A stretch of DNA of 64,000 nt from Balneolaceae bacterium (GTDB lineage: Bacteria > Bacteroidota > Rhodothermia > Balneolales > Balneolaceae): assembly GCA_006969905.1 (NCBI GenBank), contig CP030887.1, forward strand, positions 62,001 through 126,000, read 5' to 3'. The notes below the pieces were generated by a model. The model was not told the origin of the DNA and ran no database searches. It saw only the letters and a list, made by a program, of their open reading frames with translations. Positions 18,285 through 26,313 of the stretch are shown one piece after another (the first letter of the stretch is position 1; each line of letters opens with the position of its first letter). The translations under genes and the position numbers were made by a program.

Positions 18285-19739
18285 ATGTCATCAGAGAAAG
18301 AGCGCTTAATAGGAAAAGATCAATTCAGAGACCGGTTAGCAACAGTTAGTGAGACGGGTGGCAGAAACTGGATTTATGCAAAAAAACCTAGTGGAAGGTT
18401 TTATAATGCCAGGACTATTGTATCCTTGCTTCTTCTTGGATTCTTTTTCTCCGGGCCATTTATAACTATTAATGGGAATCCACTTCTACTCATTAACATA
18501 CTGGAACGTAAGTTCGTGATATTCGGCGTTGCTTTTTGGCCTCAGGATTTACACCTGTTGGTTTTTGGAATGCTGGCATTTATAGTCTTTATAGTAGTTT
18601 TCACAGCCATATTCGGACGACTTTTTTGCGGATGGGCGTGTCCGCAAACCATTTTTTTGGAAATGGTATTCCGGAAAATTGAATATTGGATTGAAGGAGA
18701 TGCCTCTGCCCAGATTCGATTGAAAAGAGCCCCATGGAATGCGGAAAAGATTATCAAAAAAGTATCTAAACATGGAATCTTCTATGCACTGGCCTTCATT
18801 ATTTCCAATCTCTTTCTTGCCTACATCATCGGTAAAGACCAATTGTTTGAAATAATTACTGACCCACCCTCCGAACATGCAGGCGGACTGGCTGCGATGA
18901 TTATTTTTAGCGGAGTGTTTTACGGGGTATTTGCTTTTATGCGTGAACAGGTTTGCCATTTCGTATGTCCTTATGGACGCATGCAATCTGTTATGCTCGA
19001 CAATAACTCCATTAACGTAATGTATGATTACGTGCGCGGAGAAGAACGGGCAAGCGTGGGGGACCGGAAAAAAGTAGAAGTTGGAAAAGCCACTCTTGCT
19101 GATTTAGGTTTTTCGGAAAATACTTCTTTCGGCGATTGTATAGACTGTTACCAATGCGTAAAAGTATGCCCGATGGGAATTGATATTCGAAATGGTACCC
19201 AGTTGGAATGTGTACACTGTACAGCATGTATTGATGCCTGCGATGATATCATGGACAAAATTGACAAGCCCCGTGGATTAATTCGGTACTCTTCGGAGAA
19301 CATCATTCGTGGAGAAGAAACTAAAGTATTTACTCCAAGAGTAATTGGGTATAGTGCCATACTGGTTATCCTGCTCTCGGTTTTCATCACTCTGCTGACT
19401 ATGCGTTCTGATCTTGAAACTACCATTCTGCGCCAAAGGGGCACGTTATATCAAACATTGCCTAATAATGTGTATAGTAATATTTACGAGCTCAAAATCA
19501 TCAATAAAACCTTTGATGAAATGGAGTATGAGATACGATTACTTGCACCGGAAGGTGAATTGGTGCCGCTAGGTATTATGGAAACTGTACCTCCGCAAGA
19601 TCTTGCTGAAGGCAGATTCCTGATAAAGCTCCCTCAAAACCAGCTTACCGGATTACAAACGGAGCTCACATTTGGCGTTTATGTAAATGGAGAACAAATT
19701 GAAACTGTAACTTCCGGATTTATAGGTCCGGCTAATTAA
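18285..19739 (+). CDS. ccoG: cbb3 oxidase accessory protein CcoG (FixG/RdxA family)
   Basis: This polyferredoxin-like membrane protein is linked to copper reduction during cbb3 assembly. The 484 residues contain several membrane helices and cysteine motifs: CGWACPQTIF near residue 115, CHFVCPYGRMQ near 225, and two 4Fe-4S clusters in CIDCYQCVKVCP and CVHCTACIDACD near 285-320. The C-terminal 110 residues after the last helix form the periplasmic FixG immunoglobulin-like domain. FixH follows after 13 bp, so this starts the second cbb3 unit. Confidence 0.95.
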   Translation: MSSEKERLIGKDQFRDRLATVSETGGRNWIYAKKPSGRFYNARTIVSLLLLGFFFSGPFITINGNPLLLINILERKFVIFGVAFWPQDLHLLVFGMLAFIVFIVVFTAIFGRLFCGWACPQTIFLEMVFRKIEYWIEGDASAQIRLKRAPWNAEKIIKKVSKHGIFYALAFIISNLFLAYIIGKDQLFEIITDPPSEHAGGLAAMIIFSGVFYGVFAFMREQVCHFVCPYGRMQSVMLDNNSINVMYDYVRGEERASVGDRKKVEVGKATLADLGFSENTSFGDCIDCYQCVKVCPMGIDIRNGTQLECVHCTACIDACDDIMDKIDKPRGLIRYSSENIIRGEETKVFTPRVIGYSAILVILLSVFITLLTMRSDLETTILRQRGTLYQTLPNNVYSNIYELKIINKTFDEMEYEIRLLAPEGELVPLGIMETVPPQDLAEGRFLIKLPQNQLTGLQTELTFGVYVNGEQIETVTSGFIGPAN

Positions 19740-19752
19740 CAAGATTATTATC

Positions 19753-20199
19753 ATGAAAAAAATGAATTGGGGAAAAGGTCTTGCCCTGGCTATAACTATT
19801 TTTATAATCGGTACTCTCAGTATGGTAAGTTATTTCATGAGCCTGGATTTCTTTTTAGTAACTAATAACCACTATGAAGAAGGCGTGGAATACCAACAAA
19901 CCATTGACAGTAAAAACCGTGCTGCCCAGCTTGAAAACCCCGTCTTAGTTGTATTCGATGAAAAAATGGAAGCACTAAAAGTGGTGTTCCCTAATGAGCT
20001 TATAGGAAAAGCTCAGGGTAACATCAATTTGTATCGTCCTAATAACCCTGAATTGGATAAAAAAATACCCCTTAATGTTAATGCTACAGGAACACAGGTT
20101 ATCCCTGTTTCCGAAATGGAAAAAGGGAAATGGATCCTCAAGATTAAGTGGAAAATGGATGATCTTGACTACCTGTCAGAAAAAACCATTGTCATCTAA
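19753..20199 (+). CDS. ccoH: FixH/CcoH-family cbb3 assembly protein
   Basis: A 148-residue protein with one N-terminal membrane helix (GLALAITIFIIGTLSMVSYFM) and a periplasmic beta-rich domain with the FixH pattern of DFFLVTNNHYEEGVEYQ at the membrane exit and WILKIKWKMD near the end. FixH/CcoH is required for stable cbb3 complexes, possibly with CcoI. The stop codon abuts the ATG of the next gene without a gap, indicating translational coupling. Confidence 0.9.
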   Translation: MKKMNWGKGLALAITIFIIGTLSMVSYFMSLDFFLVTNNHYEEGVEYQQTIDSKNRAAQLENPVLVVFDEKMEALKVVFPNELIGKAQGNINLYRPNNPELDKKIPLNVNATGTQVIPVSEMEKGKWILKIKWKMDDLDYLSEKTIVI

Positions 20200-20910
20200 A
20201 TGGAACTTTGGACCGCACTGGCTTTAGGATTTCTGGGCAGTTTTCACTGCGTAGGGATGTGCGGCCCCATTGTTTTATCGGTTCCCCGTAGCAGTTCTGG
20301 TTTTCTTTCCCTTTCTGTTAGCTCATTTATTTATAACTCAGGAAGAATCCTTACCTATTCTATCTTTGGCCTTCTTTTTGGGTTCCTGGGAAGAGAGATC
20401 ACATTGTCAGGTTTCCAAAGCTGGCTTTCAATACTTATGGGAGTGAGTATCCTGGCTGCAGTTCTTTTTTCCCGCCAATTAAAAAAATCCCGGAAACCAA
20501 AAATCTATACCTCTTTTGTTTCTTTTATTACCCAAACATATAACCGGCTAATTCGAAAAAAATCTAAATCAGCCCTTTTTGGAATGGGGTTTTTGAATGG
20601 TTTACTTCCCTGTGCTTTTGTATATACCGGTTTAGCTGCTGCGGTATTAACTGAAACTCCTTATCACAGCATGGCTTATATGGCGTTATTTGGATTGGGA
20701 ACCGTTCCTGCTATGTTTTCCATATATCTTGCCCCTAATTTTGTTTCTATTGATTTACGATCTGCGATAAGAAAATACCTTCCCTACTTTGCTGTTTTTC
20801 TGGGGGTATTCCTCATATTCAGGGGTGTTGCTTTGCAGGACCTTCGCTTACCTGTAACTTTAATGGAAGGCATGGAGCCATTTTGTGTGTTCCCCGGCAC
20901 AGGAAATTAA
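20200..20910 (+). CDS. Sulfite exporter TauE/SafE-type (DsbD_2) membrane protein of the cbb3 locus
   Basis: A 236-residue polytopic inner-membrane protein. The N-terminus GFLGSFHCVGMCGPIVLS is the conserved Cys-containing start of the TauE/SafE-annotated DsbD_2 family that regularly accompanies ccoG-fixH. A second conserved block is GFLNGLLPCAFVYTGLAAA with LPC. About six helices are visible. The paired FHCVGMCGP and LPC segments suggest a role in copper or thiol chemistry during oxidase maturation, but the real substrate is unknown. It ends the second cbb3 unit. Confidence 0.9.
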   Translation: MELWTALALGFLGSFHCVGMCGPIVLSVPRSSSGFLSLSVSSFIYNSGRILTYSIFGLLFGFLGREITLSGFQSWLSILMGVSILAAVLFSRQLKKSRKPKIYTSFVSFITQTYNRLIRKKSKSALFGMGFLNGLLPCAFVYTGLAAAVLTETPYHSMAYMALFGLGTVPAMFSIYLAPNFVSIDLRSAIRKYLPYFAVFLGVFLIFRGVALQDLRLPVTLMEGMEPFCVFPGTGN

Positions 20911-20972
20911 TCTCTTGGTTTGTGTGAGTCCGAGATAAAAAACTACAAAAGGGGATCAAATCCACTTTATTA

Positions 20973-21066
20973 GTCATTCCTGCGAATGCAAGAATCTAGA
21001 GCGTGCTATTACAACTTATTTTGCTTTAAAAATGTCCTGGATTCCGTGCATACGCCGCGGAATAAC
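20973..21066. repeat. Palindromic GTCATTCC-type intergenic repeat
   Basis: This 94-bp element begins GTCATTCCTGCGAATGCA and ends CCGCGGAATAAC, so its ends are imperfect inverted repeats (GTCATTCC against GGAATAAC, one mismatch), with a second inner pair GAATC/GGATTC. It resembles the GTCATTCC...GGAATGAC repeats scattered through many bacterial genomes. The rest of the 209-bp gap has no gene I can support. Confidence 0.65.
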
Positions 21067-21119
21067 CCTTAATTGGATTATTATTCATTTTGTATTGAAC
21101 AAATATCTGTTCAGAAAGG

Positions 21120-21428
21120 TCAGTCCTTTTTTCTTTTCTTCGCTCCCTTTCCGCTTCCTCCGAATATTACTGAGGCTCCGAATACAAACCCGAAATCGTA
21201 CCAACCTCCTGTATTGTTAATCGCATACACAACAATTTCTTCATTAAACAAACTGCCTATAAAACTGAATGGAAGAATAACGCCATGCATCAAACCATGC
21301 CAGAATCCATAAGTTTTAGTAGTAATAGAAAGAGTAACGGGAACAGCTTCAGCGCATGAAATGAATAAAAAAGAAGCTAAAAGTATAAACCAAACACTAC
21401 TTTTGTTGTTTAAGAACAGGTTTTTCAT
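21120..21428 (-). CDS. Small lipoprotein of unknown function, about 102 residues
   Basis: The N-terminus has a basic, hydrophobic signal ending in a lipobox-like FLFISC, so the Cys at about residue 25 is probably lipidated. The mature part has a hydrophobic centre (FWHGLMHGVILPFSFIGSLF) and GGWYDFGFVFGASVIFGG, a combination I recall from small conserved Bacteroidota proteins without known function, then a very basic tail KGAKKRKKD. A membrane role is likely. It is monocistronic, about 80 bp past the HAD phosphatase stop with respect to the reverse strand. Confidence 0.75.
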   Translation of the reverse strand: MKNLFLNNKSSVWFILLASFLFISCAEAVPVTLSITTKTYGFWHGLMHGVILPFSFIGSLFNEEIVVYAINNTGGWYDFGFVFGASVIFGGSGKGAKKRKKD

Positions 21429-21505
21429 AACCTCATGTTTTAATCACGGGATTACTGCGATTATATTCAAAAAGCTGAATAGAACCAATGCTCTTTTGTT
21501 GAAAT

Positions 21506-22210
21506 TTAATACGTTAATGCTTTCAGTAACACTTCAAAATCATCAAACACCAGGTCTGCCAATTCTTCCCCTTCTTTGGTAGGGTTTGAAGTAAACCAGG
21601 CCAATTGCCACCCGGCGTTCTTGCCTCCTTTTATGTCCGAGTTAAATGAATCTCCCACATATAAAATATCCAGCCGATCTACACTCGCCAACCTTGTTGC
21701 ATAATCAAAGATTTCCGGATGAGGCTTCATCACCCCTACTTCTTCAGAGATGATGATTTTATCCATCACATCTTTAAAACCAAACTGTTCAATTTTCATC
21801 CACTGGGTTTCAGCAAAACCGTTTGTTATCAAACCAACCTGATATTTTCCAGCTATCTGATTGAAGACTTTTTTTGCTCCCTCTACCCATTCCCAATGAT
21901 TCCGGTAGTAACTCATATAAATAGTGCCGGCTTCCCGCCATAAATCCGTATCTATTTCCAGTTCGGCAAAAGTTTCTTCAAACCTTCGCCTGTGTAAAAT
22001 ATGGCGGTCTATCTCTCCTCTTCCGTATTCATCCCACAAGCCTTTATTAATTTCATGGTATATTTCCACAAGGCGATCTAAGGAAGTGCCATTAAATACA
22101 TGACTAAAGTGCTGGTGTACATCCGCCAACCCTGCCTTTTCTGCCTTTTTGTGATCTAACAAGGTATCATCCAAGTCAAAATAAATGAATTTAGGATTTA
22201 GCTCTGCCAA
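21506..22210 (-). CDS. YjjG-type noncanonical pyrimidine nucleotidase (HAD superfamily)
   Basis: This is a cytosolic HAD hydrolase. The 234-residue protein has motif I FDLDDTLLDHKKA near the start, motif II in LITNGF, the conserved Lys in GVMKPHPEIFDYA, and motif IV YVGDSFNSDIKGGKNAGW. The cap domain and the phrase FDLDDTLLDHKKAEK are typical of the YjjG subfamily, which dephosphorylates non-canonical pyrimidine nucleotides as a housecleaning activity. YfnB/YjjG assignment is from pattern memory only. It reads away from lemA, which begins 95 bp on the other side. Confidence 0.88.
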   Translation of the reverse strand: MAELNPKFIYFDLDDTLLDHKKAEKAGLADVHQHFSHVFNGTSLDRLVEIYHEINKGLWDEYGRGEIDRHILHRRRFEETFAELEIDTDLWREAGTIYMSYYRNHWEWVEGAKKVFNQIAGKYQVGLITNGFAETQWMKIEQFGFKDVMDKIIISEEVGVMKPHPEIFDYATRLASVDRLDILYVGDSFNSDIKGGKNAGWQLAWFTSNPTKEGEELADLVFDDFEVLLKALTY

Positions 22211-22305
22211 TGGAACGGTTTTTGATTATTGTTGGTGAAATAAATGAACCAAATACGATTCACTTTCGTAAGCGGGTCGCAAGGTAAACAACAAAAATTA
22301 AAATC

Positions 22306-22896
22306 ATGAAAGTTAAATTTCTTATTGGAGCCGGAATCATCATTGCACTGGTATTTTTTGGCATTGGAACTAATAATAAACTAATAGATAGAGAAGAAAA
22401 TGTTGAGAGCGCCTGGGCACAGGTCGAAAATCAGTATCAGCGCCGGGCAGACCTGATCCCAAACCTGGTAAATACCGTTAGAGGAGCTGCTGACTTTGAA
22501 CAGGAAACTCTCACCTCAGTTATTGAGGCACGCAGCCAGGCTACTTCCGTTAACATTAGTGCAGATGACCTGAACGATCCTGCAAAGCTTGCACAATACC
22601 AGCAGGCACAACAACAGTTAAGCGGTGCCTTATCCCGATTATTGGTTACTGTAGAACGGTATCCTGAACTAAAAGCAAATGCAAACTTTCGCGATTTACA
22701 GGCACAGCTTGAGGGCACAGAAAACCGAATAAGTACAGAGCGGAAACGCTTTAACGATGCAGCCCAAGGTTATAATACTGCAATACGAAAATTCCCGGCT
22801 AGCATCATTGCATCAATAGGCGGCTTTGAGAGGAAAGCTTATTTCGAAGCGGAGCAAGGTGCTGAACAAGCCCCAACAGTAGATTTCGGTAACTAA
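22306..22896 (+). CDS. lemA: LemA family membrane protein
   Basis: A 196-residue protein with an N-terminal membrane helix (FLIGAGIIIALVFFGIG) and an extended helical domain. The sequence NVESAWAQVENQYQRRADLIPNL and RYPELKAN with FRDLQAQLEGTENRI are the conserved LemA blocks. LemA proteins are of uncertain biochemical role, often encoded with TPM-domain proteins, as here (two TPM genes follow). The three genes probably form one operon, with a palindromic repeat lying in the 72-bp gap before the first TPM gene. Confidence 0.95.
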   Translation: MKVKFLIGAGIIIALVFFGIGTNNKLIDREENVESAWAQVENQYQRRADLIPNLVNTVRGAADFEQETLTSVIEARSQATSVNISADDLNDPAKLAQYQQAQQQLSGALSRLLVTVERYPELKANANFRDLQAQLEGTENRISTERKRFNDAAQGYNTAIRKFPASIIASIGGFERKAYFEAEQGAEQAPTVDFGN

Positions 22897-22898
22897 CC

Positions 22899-22960
22899 CA
22901 TTGACGAGCGAAGCGAAGTAATCTCAAAATTGCTTCGCTTTCCCATTTCCCGCAAAGACA
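22899..22960. repeat. Palindromic repeat between lemA and the first TPM gene
   Basis: This element has inverted arms AAGCGAAGTAAT (22911-22922) and ATTGCTTCGCTT (22929-22940) and ends CGCAAAGACA. It resembles the common GAGCGAAGCAATCTC...CTCGCAATGACA repeat of Bacteroidota genomes. A related copy lies inside the next gene pair at 23440-23560. Confidence 0.65.
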
Positions 22961-22968
22961 ATTCTATC

Positions 22969-23415
22969 ATGGCAAGATTCATAACTAAAGAAGAAGAGAA
23001 AACAATCATTTCAGCAATTAAAGAGGCGGAAACTGCCACATCCGGAGAGGTACGGGTACACATAGAAGATCGCTGCAAAGCTGATGACCCTATTACAAGA
23101 GCAAGAGAAGTATTTGCTGAACTTAACATGCATGAAACCGAACTGAAAAATGGTGTGATTATATATGTTGCTGTTAAAGATCATAAGCTTGCTATTTGGG
23201 GAGGTGAAGGAATTAATGCAAAAGTGGGACAGGATTTTTGGGATCGTGAACTGGAGTTGATGACTAAATATTTTCAGGCCGGAGATTTTGAAACAGGACT
23301 TAAAGAAGCCGTTCTTCATGTTGGAGAAAAGCTGAAAGAATTCTTTCCGTATCAGGAGGATGATGTTAATGAACTTTCCGATGAAATTAGCTTTGGAGAC
23401 AGAGATGATGCATAA
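22969..23415 (+). CDS. TPM-domain protein, cytosolic form
   Basis: A 148-residue protein made almost wholly of a TPM (TLP18.3/Psb32/MOLO-1 phosphatase-like) domain: FITKEEEKTIISAIKEAETATSGEVRVHIEDRC, then NGVIIYVAVKDHKLAIWGGEGINAK. It lacks the usual signal peptide and Gly-rich tail. The start chosen is the ATG giving MARFITKEEE. An in-frame ATG 39 bases upstream would translate part of the palindromic repeat and is unlikely to be used. It sits between lemA and a second, secreted TPM gene, whose start overlaps its stop. Confidence 0.9.
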   Translation: MARFITKEEEKTIISAIKEAETATSGEVRVHIEDRCKADDPITRAREVFAELNMHETELKNGVIIYVAVKDHKLAIWGGEGINAKVGQDFWDRELELMTKYFQAGDFETGLKEAVLHVGEKLKEFFPYQEDDVNELSDEISFGDRDDA

Positions 23416-24355
23416 TCAGAAAATCATAAGCAAAAAAGCCTTTGCGAAGGATTCAGCAGAGCAAATCATGAAGCAATCTCAAAATTACGAGCAAAATAAA
23501 CAAGATTGCTTCGTCGATAGTAAGATAACTAATAATTCTTTCTCCAGACTCCTCGCAAAGATACTTACTGTTGCATTTTTTGTATTGACTTCTTTTGCTA
23601 CAGCCACTGCACAAAATTTCGATTTTCTGCCCAATACCCCAAGAGGTATGGTTAACGACTATGCCGATATGCTTACCTCCGGTGAAGAGAACCGGCTGGA
23701 ACAAAAACTGCGAACCTACAGGGATACAACCACCAATGTAGTTACCATAGCAACTATTGAAAGTTTACAAGGTTACTCACGAGATGAAGTTGCTACCGAA
23801 CTTTTTAACAAATGGAGAATGTGGGAAGGTGACCGATATAATGGGGTACTCATCCTTATTTCTGAAGGCGATCGTGAACTAAAGATCGAGGTTGGCTATG
23901 GATTGGAAGGTGCTATTCCCGATGCTATGGCTAACAGGATAGTACAAGATGTTTTAGTTCCTAATTTACGAAATGGAGATGTCTACGGAGGATTAAATCG
24001 GGCTACCGATATTATGATCGAACTTGCTGCAGGAGAATTTGAGGGTGCTCCCGAGTTTGGTAATTCCGGCAGCTCCGACATCCCACTGGACCTTATCTTC
24101 TTTTTTACAGTGATCATTTTTATAGTTATTTCCCGAGTCATCAGGGGTGGTGGTGGTAAAGGAGGCCGCAGAAGAAGAACACTCGGACCGGAAGATGTGG
24201 TAGAAGCCCTGTTTTGGGGAAGTATGCTTGGAGGTGGTAAACGAGGCGGATCATCCTTCGGAGGCGGAGGTGGCTTCGGTGGAGGAGGCTTCGGAGGTTT
24301 CAGCGGCGGCGGCGGATTCGGATCTGGAGGAGGAGGTGCAGGAGGCAGCTGGTAA
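23405..24355 (+). CDS. Secreted/membrane TPM-domain protein with Gly-rich tail
   Basis: A TPM protein with a signal peptide (LLAKILTVAFFVLTSFATATAQ), the TPM domain (GMVNDYADMLTSGEENRLEQKL, TTNVVTIATIESLQGYS, GYGLEGAIPDAMANRIV), a membrane helix (DLIFFFTVIIFIVISRVI) and a long Gly/Phe-rich C-terminus ending GGAGGSW. The start chosen is the ATGATG that overlaps the preceding stop (coupling). The first 52 residues, before the hydrophobic signal core, are mostly encoded by a palindromic repeat (23440-23560), an unusual N-region. No ATG exists between the repeat and the signal core, so at least part of the repeat must be translated. Confidence 0.9.
   Translation: MMHNQKIISKKAFAKDSAEQIMKQSQNYEQNKQDCFVDSKITNNSFSRLLAKILTVAFFVLTSFATATAQNFDFLPNTPRGMVNDYADMLTSGEENRLEQKLRTYRDTTTNVVTIATIESLQGYSRDEVATELFNKWRMWEGDRYNGVLILISEGDRELKIEVGYGLEGAIPDAMANRIVQDVLVPNLRNGDVYGGLNRATDIMIELAAGEFEGAPEFGNSGSSDIPLDLIFFFTVIIFIVISRVIRGGGGKGGRRRRTLGPEDVVEALFWGSMLGGGKRGGSSFGGGGGFGGGGFGGFSGGGGFGSGGGGAGGSW
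23440..23560. repeat. Palindromic repeat inside the second TPM coding sequence
   Basis: Outer arms CTTTGCGAAGGA (23440-23451) and TCCTCGCAAAG (23550-23560) and inner perfect arms GAAGCAATCT (23470-23479) and AGATTGCTTC (23503-23512) define a 121-bp element related to the copy at 22899-22960 (shared GAAG-Y-AATCTCAAAATT). It is in frame and supplies residues of about 12-52. Confidence 0.7.
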
Positions 24356-24371
24356 CATAAATTGGAAGGTA

Positions 24372-24401
24372 AGGAGCTAAAATTAAACTCTTTTAGCTCC
24401 T
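24372..24401. terminator. Bidirectional hairpin between convergent TPM and methionine gamma-lyase genes
   Basis: An 11-bp perfect stem, AGGAGCTAAAA (24372-24382) with TTTTAGCTCCT (24391-24401), encloses an 8-nt loop in the 56-bp gap between convergent genes. The T tract is weak on both sides, but position and stem strength suggest termination. Confidence 0.6.
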
Positions 24402-24411
24402 CTAAGTAATT

Positions 24412-25638
24412 CTAGGCTTCCAGTGCCTGTTCCAGATCAGCAATAATATCCTCTGCGCTTTCAATTCCTACTGCTAAACGTACCAGGCCATCTGTAATAC
24501 CTGCCTGTTTTTTGATTTCCTCGTCAACTATAGAATGAGTCATAGAAGCCGGGTGCTGAATTAGTGTATCTACCGTGCCCAGGCTAACAGCAAGAGTACA
24601 TAACTTCACATGGTTCATTAAGGACTTCCCGGCCTCAAAACCACCCTTCAATTCAAAAGTAATCACCCCTCCAAAACCATTTTTCATTATATGATTTGCA
24701 AGGCCATATTGCGGATGAGATTCTAACCCCGGATACCATATTTCATCAACCATTGGATGATCTTCTAAAAACCTGGCTACCTGCATAGCATTGGATGTAT
24801 GCTTTTGCATTCTTAGCGCTAGGGTTTTTAATCCATTCATAGTAAGCCATGCATCCATCGGCCCTGCTATTCCCCCAAGATTTTTTCTGAATAAAAATGT
24901 CTCAGACTCCTCATATAAAGCTTTTTTAGCTACCAGTACTCCTCCAATAATGGTACCATGACCTCCCATATACTTAGTAGTAGAATGGGCTACTATATCG
25001 GCACCTAAAGCAAGTGGCTGAATATGGTAAGGAGTAGCGAATGTGTTATCTACCATAAGCAATGCACCATGTTGATGAGCAAGTTCGGCAATAGCTTCAA
25101 TATCACTAATTGTTAATGTCGGGTTAGCAATGCTCTCCAGGTAAATTAAAGCAGTATTCGGATGCTTTTTGAGTTCCATTTCCACCAAGAAAGTATCACT
25201 GGTATCAATAAAAGAAGTGGCCATTCCCAGCTTAGGTGTCTCTTCTTTTAAAAACTGGCTGGTACATCCGTACAATGCATCCTGTGCAATAATGTGTTGC
25301 CCTTTCGCTATGCTTATAATTCCCGTTGTTATAGCAGCCATACCACTACCAAATGCCATACCGGAATAATCCTCTGCATTACTTAACCCAAAGGTTTCAA
25401 GTTCACAGATTGCCCTTTCAAGATGTTCAACCGTGGGATTTCCTAGTCTGGAATAAATATGAGAAGCACCTCCCTCCTCGTGTGCAAATGCTTTGGCACC
25501 CTGGTCCACATCCTTAAATGCAAAAGTGGATGTTTGGTAAATAGGTGTGGTGTGTGAACCATACTGATCTTTTTTATCCTCTCCGGCATGTACGGCACTC
25601 GATTCAAATGATAGGGGTTTGTTCTTTAGTGTAATCAT
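24412..25638 (-). CDS. megL: Methionine gamma-lyase or related Cys/Met-metabolism PLP enzyme
   Basis: This PLP enzyme of the trans-sulfuration family has 408 residues. It shows SRLGNPTVEHLE, FGSGMAAITTG, the active-site lysine in HSTTKYMGGHG, and SLGTVDTLIQHPASMTH. The catalytic-tyrosine segment reads LYGCT, with Cys125. Methionine gamma-lyases carry a Cys at this site, while cystathionine synthases and lyases usually do not, so methionine breakdown to methanethiol, ammonia and 2-oxobutyrate is favoured. Its ATG overlaps the stop of an Lrp-family regulator by four bases, and that regulator probably controls it in response to an amino acid. Confidence 0.88.
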   Translation of the reverse strand: MITLKNKPLSFESSAVHAGEDKKDQYGSHTTPIYQTSTFAFKDVDQGAKAFAHEEGGASHIYSRLGNPTVEHLERAICELETFGLSNAEDYSGMAFGSGMAAITTGIISIAKGQHIIAQDALYGCTSQFLKEETPKLGMATSFIDTSDTFLVEMELKKHPNTALIYLESIANPTLTISDIEAIAELAHQHGALLMVDNTFATPYHIQPLALGADIVAHSTTKYMGGHGTIIGGVLVAKKALYEESETFLFRKNLGGIAGPMDAWLTMNGLKTLALRMQKHTSNAMQVARFLEDHPMVDEIWYPGLESHPQYGLANHIMKNGFGGVITFELKGGFEAGKSLMNHVKLCTLAVSLGTVDTLIQHPASMTHSIVDEEIKKQAGITDGLVRLAVGIESAEDIIADLEQALEA

Positions 25639-26114
25639 CGCACTGGTATGTTTGATTCTTCTTTAATGGTACTTAGAACTATACTTGTTTGTAAACGAAG
25701 TACATCGGGAAGAGTAGTCAGCTTGGTTCTGAGCAGGCGTTCGTACTCCTCTGTATCTTTCACTACTATGTGGAGTAAAAAATCACCTTCACCTGTAGTA
25801 TTATAGCAAGCCAGTATTTCAGGAATGGACTGCACCGCAGTTGTGAACTCTTCCAACGAATTTAGCTGGTGAACACTTAGCACCACGGTTGCAAAAACAG
25901 TAAGGCCTTTTTCTACAGCAGGCTTGTTTATTTTCGCCTTATATCCTTCAATTACTCCTTCACGTTCCAGCCTTCGAACACGCTCTAAAGTGGGAGTAGT
26001 TGTTAACCCGATACGATTTGCCAACTCATTATTTGCAATCCTCCCTTCGGCTTGGAGTATCTCCAAAATTTTTCGATCGATTGCATCCAACTTGACTTCT
26101 TTCATACTAAGCAC
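25635..26114 (-). CDS. Lrp/AsnC-family transcriptional regulator
   Basis: A 159-residue regulator with the classic N-terminal AsnC helix-turn-helix (DAIDRKILEILQAEGRIANNELANRIGLTTTPTLERVRRLE in segments) and a C-terminal RAM ligand domain (GLTVFATVVLSVH, ACYNTTGEGDFLLHIVVKD). An alternative start, MKEVKLD, is three codons downstream. It heads an operon with the methionine gamma-lyase gene and is probably a local amino-acid-responsive switch. Lrp-like sites lie upstream (26125-26145 and 26232-26246), in keeping with autoregulation. Confidence 0.94.
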   Translation of the reverse strand: MLSMKEVKLDAIDRKILEILQAEGRIANNELANRIGLTTTPTLERVRRLEREGVIEGYKAKINKPAVEKGLTVFATVVLSVHQLNSLEEFTTAVQSIPEILACYNTTGEGDFLLHIVVKDTEEYERLLRTKLTTLPDVLRLQTSIVLSTIKEESNIPVR

Positions 26115-26124
26115 ATTATTCTAA

Positions 26125-26145
26125 GTATTGCTTATAAAACAATAC
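26125..26145. promoter_or_regulatory. Inverted repeat just upstream of the Lrp gene
   Basis: Perfect arms GTATTG and CAATAC are separated by 9 bases, 11 bp upstream of the longest Lrp start. Position suggests an operator or promoter element. An ATTCTA half-site lies next to it at 26118-26123. Confidence 0.45.
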
Positions 26146-26231
26146 ATATTACTGCAAAAAAAGTAAACTAAAGGGTATAGTTTTTAATGTTAGATTTTTT
26201 GTAGAATAATGACCTAATAATATACTTCCGA

Positions 26232-26246
26232 TAGAATTTTATTCTA
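26232..26246. promoter_or_regulatory. Lrp-consensus-like palindrome
   Basis: TAGAATTTTATTCTA is a perfect 15-bp inverted repeat with 3-bp centre and matches 14 of 15 positions of the E. coli Lrp consensus YAGHAWATTWTDCTR. It lies about 118 bp upstream of the Lrp gene, with further TAGAAT/ATTCTA half-sites at 26202-26207 and 26118-26123. Binding by this Lrp protein is inferred. Confidence 0.55.
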
Positions 26247-26276
26247 AAAAGCCCCGCTGATGTCAATCAACGAGGC
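26247..26276 (-). terminator. Intrinsic terminator after fadE
   Basis: On the minus strand a 10-bp stem with two G-U pairs (26251-26260 with 26267-26276), a 6-nt loop and a following TTTTTA run lie 38 bp beyond the fadE stop codon. Confidence 0.75.
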
Positions 26277-26313
26277 CATATGTCACAATAATGATCAGAA
26301 CTACGATCATGTA

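Noticed and set aside
22930-22968. Upstream in-frame ATG for the first TPM gene
   Set aside because: The added residues come from the palindromic repeat, and MARFITKEEE fits the domain start.
24249-24352. GGAGG-rich tandem repeat that could be taken for a satellite
   Set aside because: It encodes the Gly/Phe-rich tail normal for secreted TPM proteins, so it is a coding low-complexity tract.
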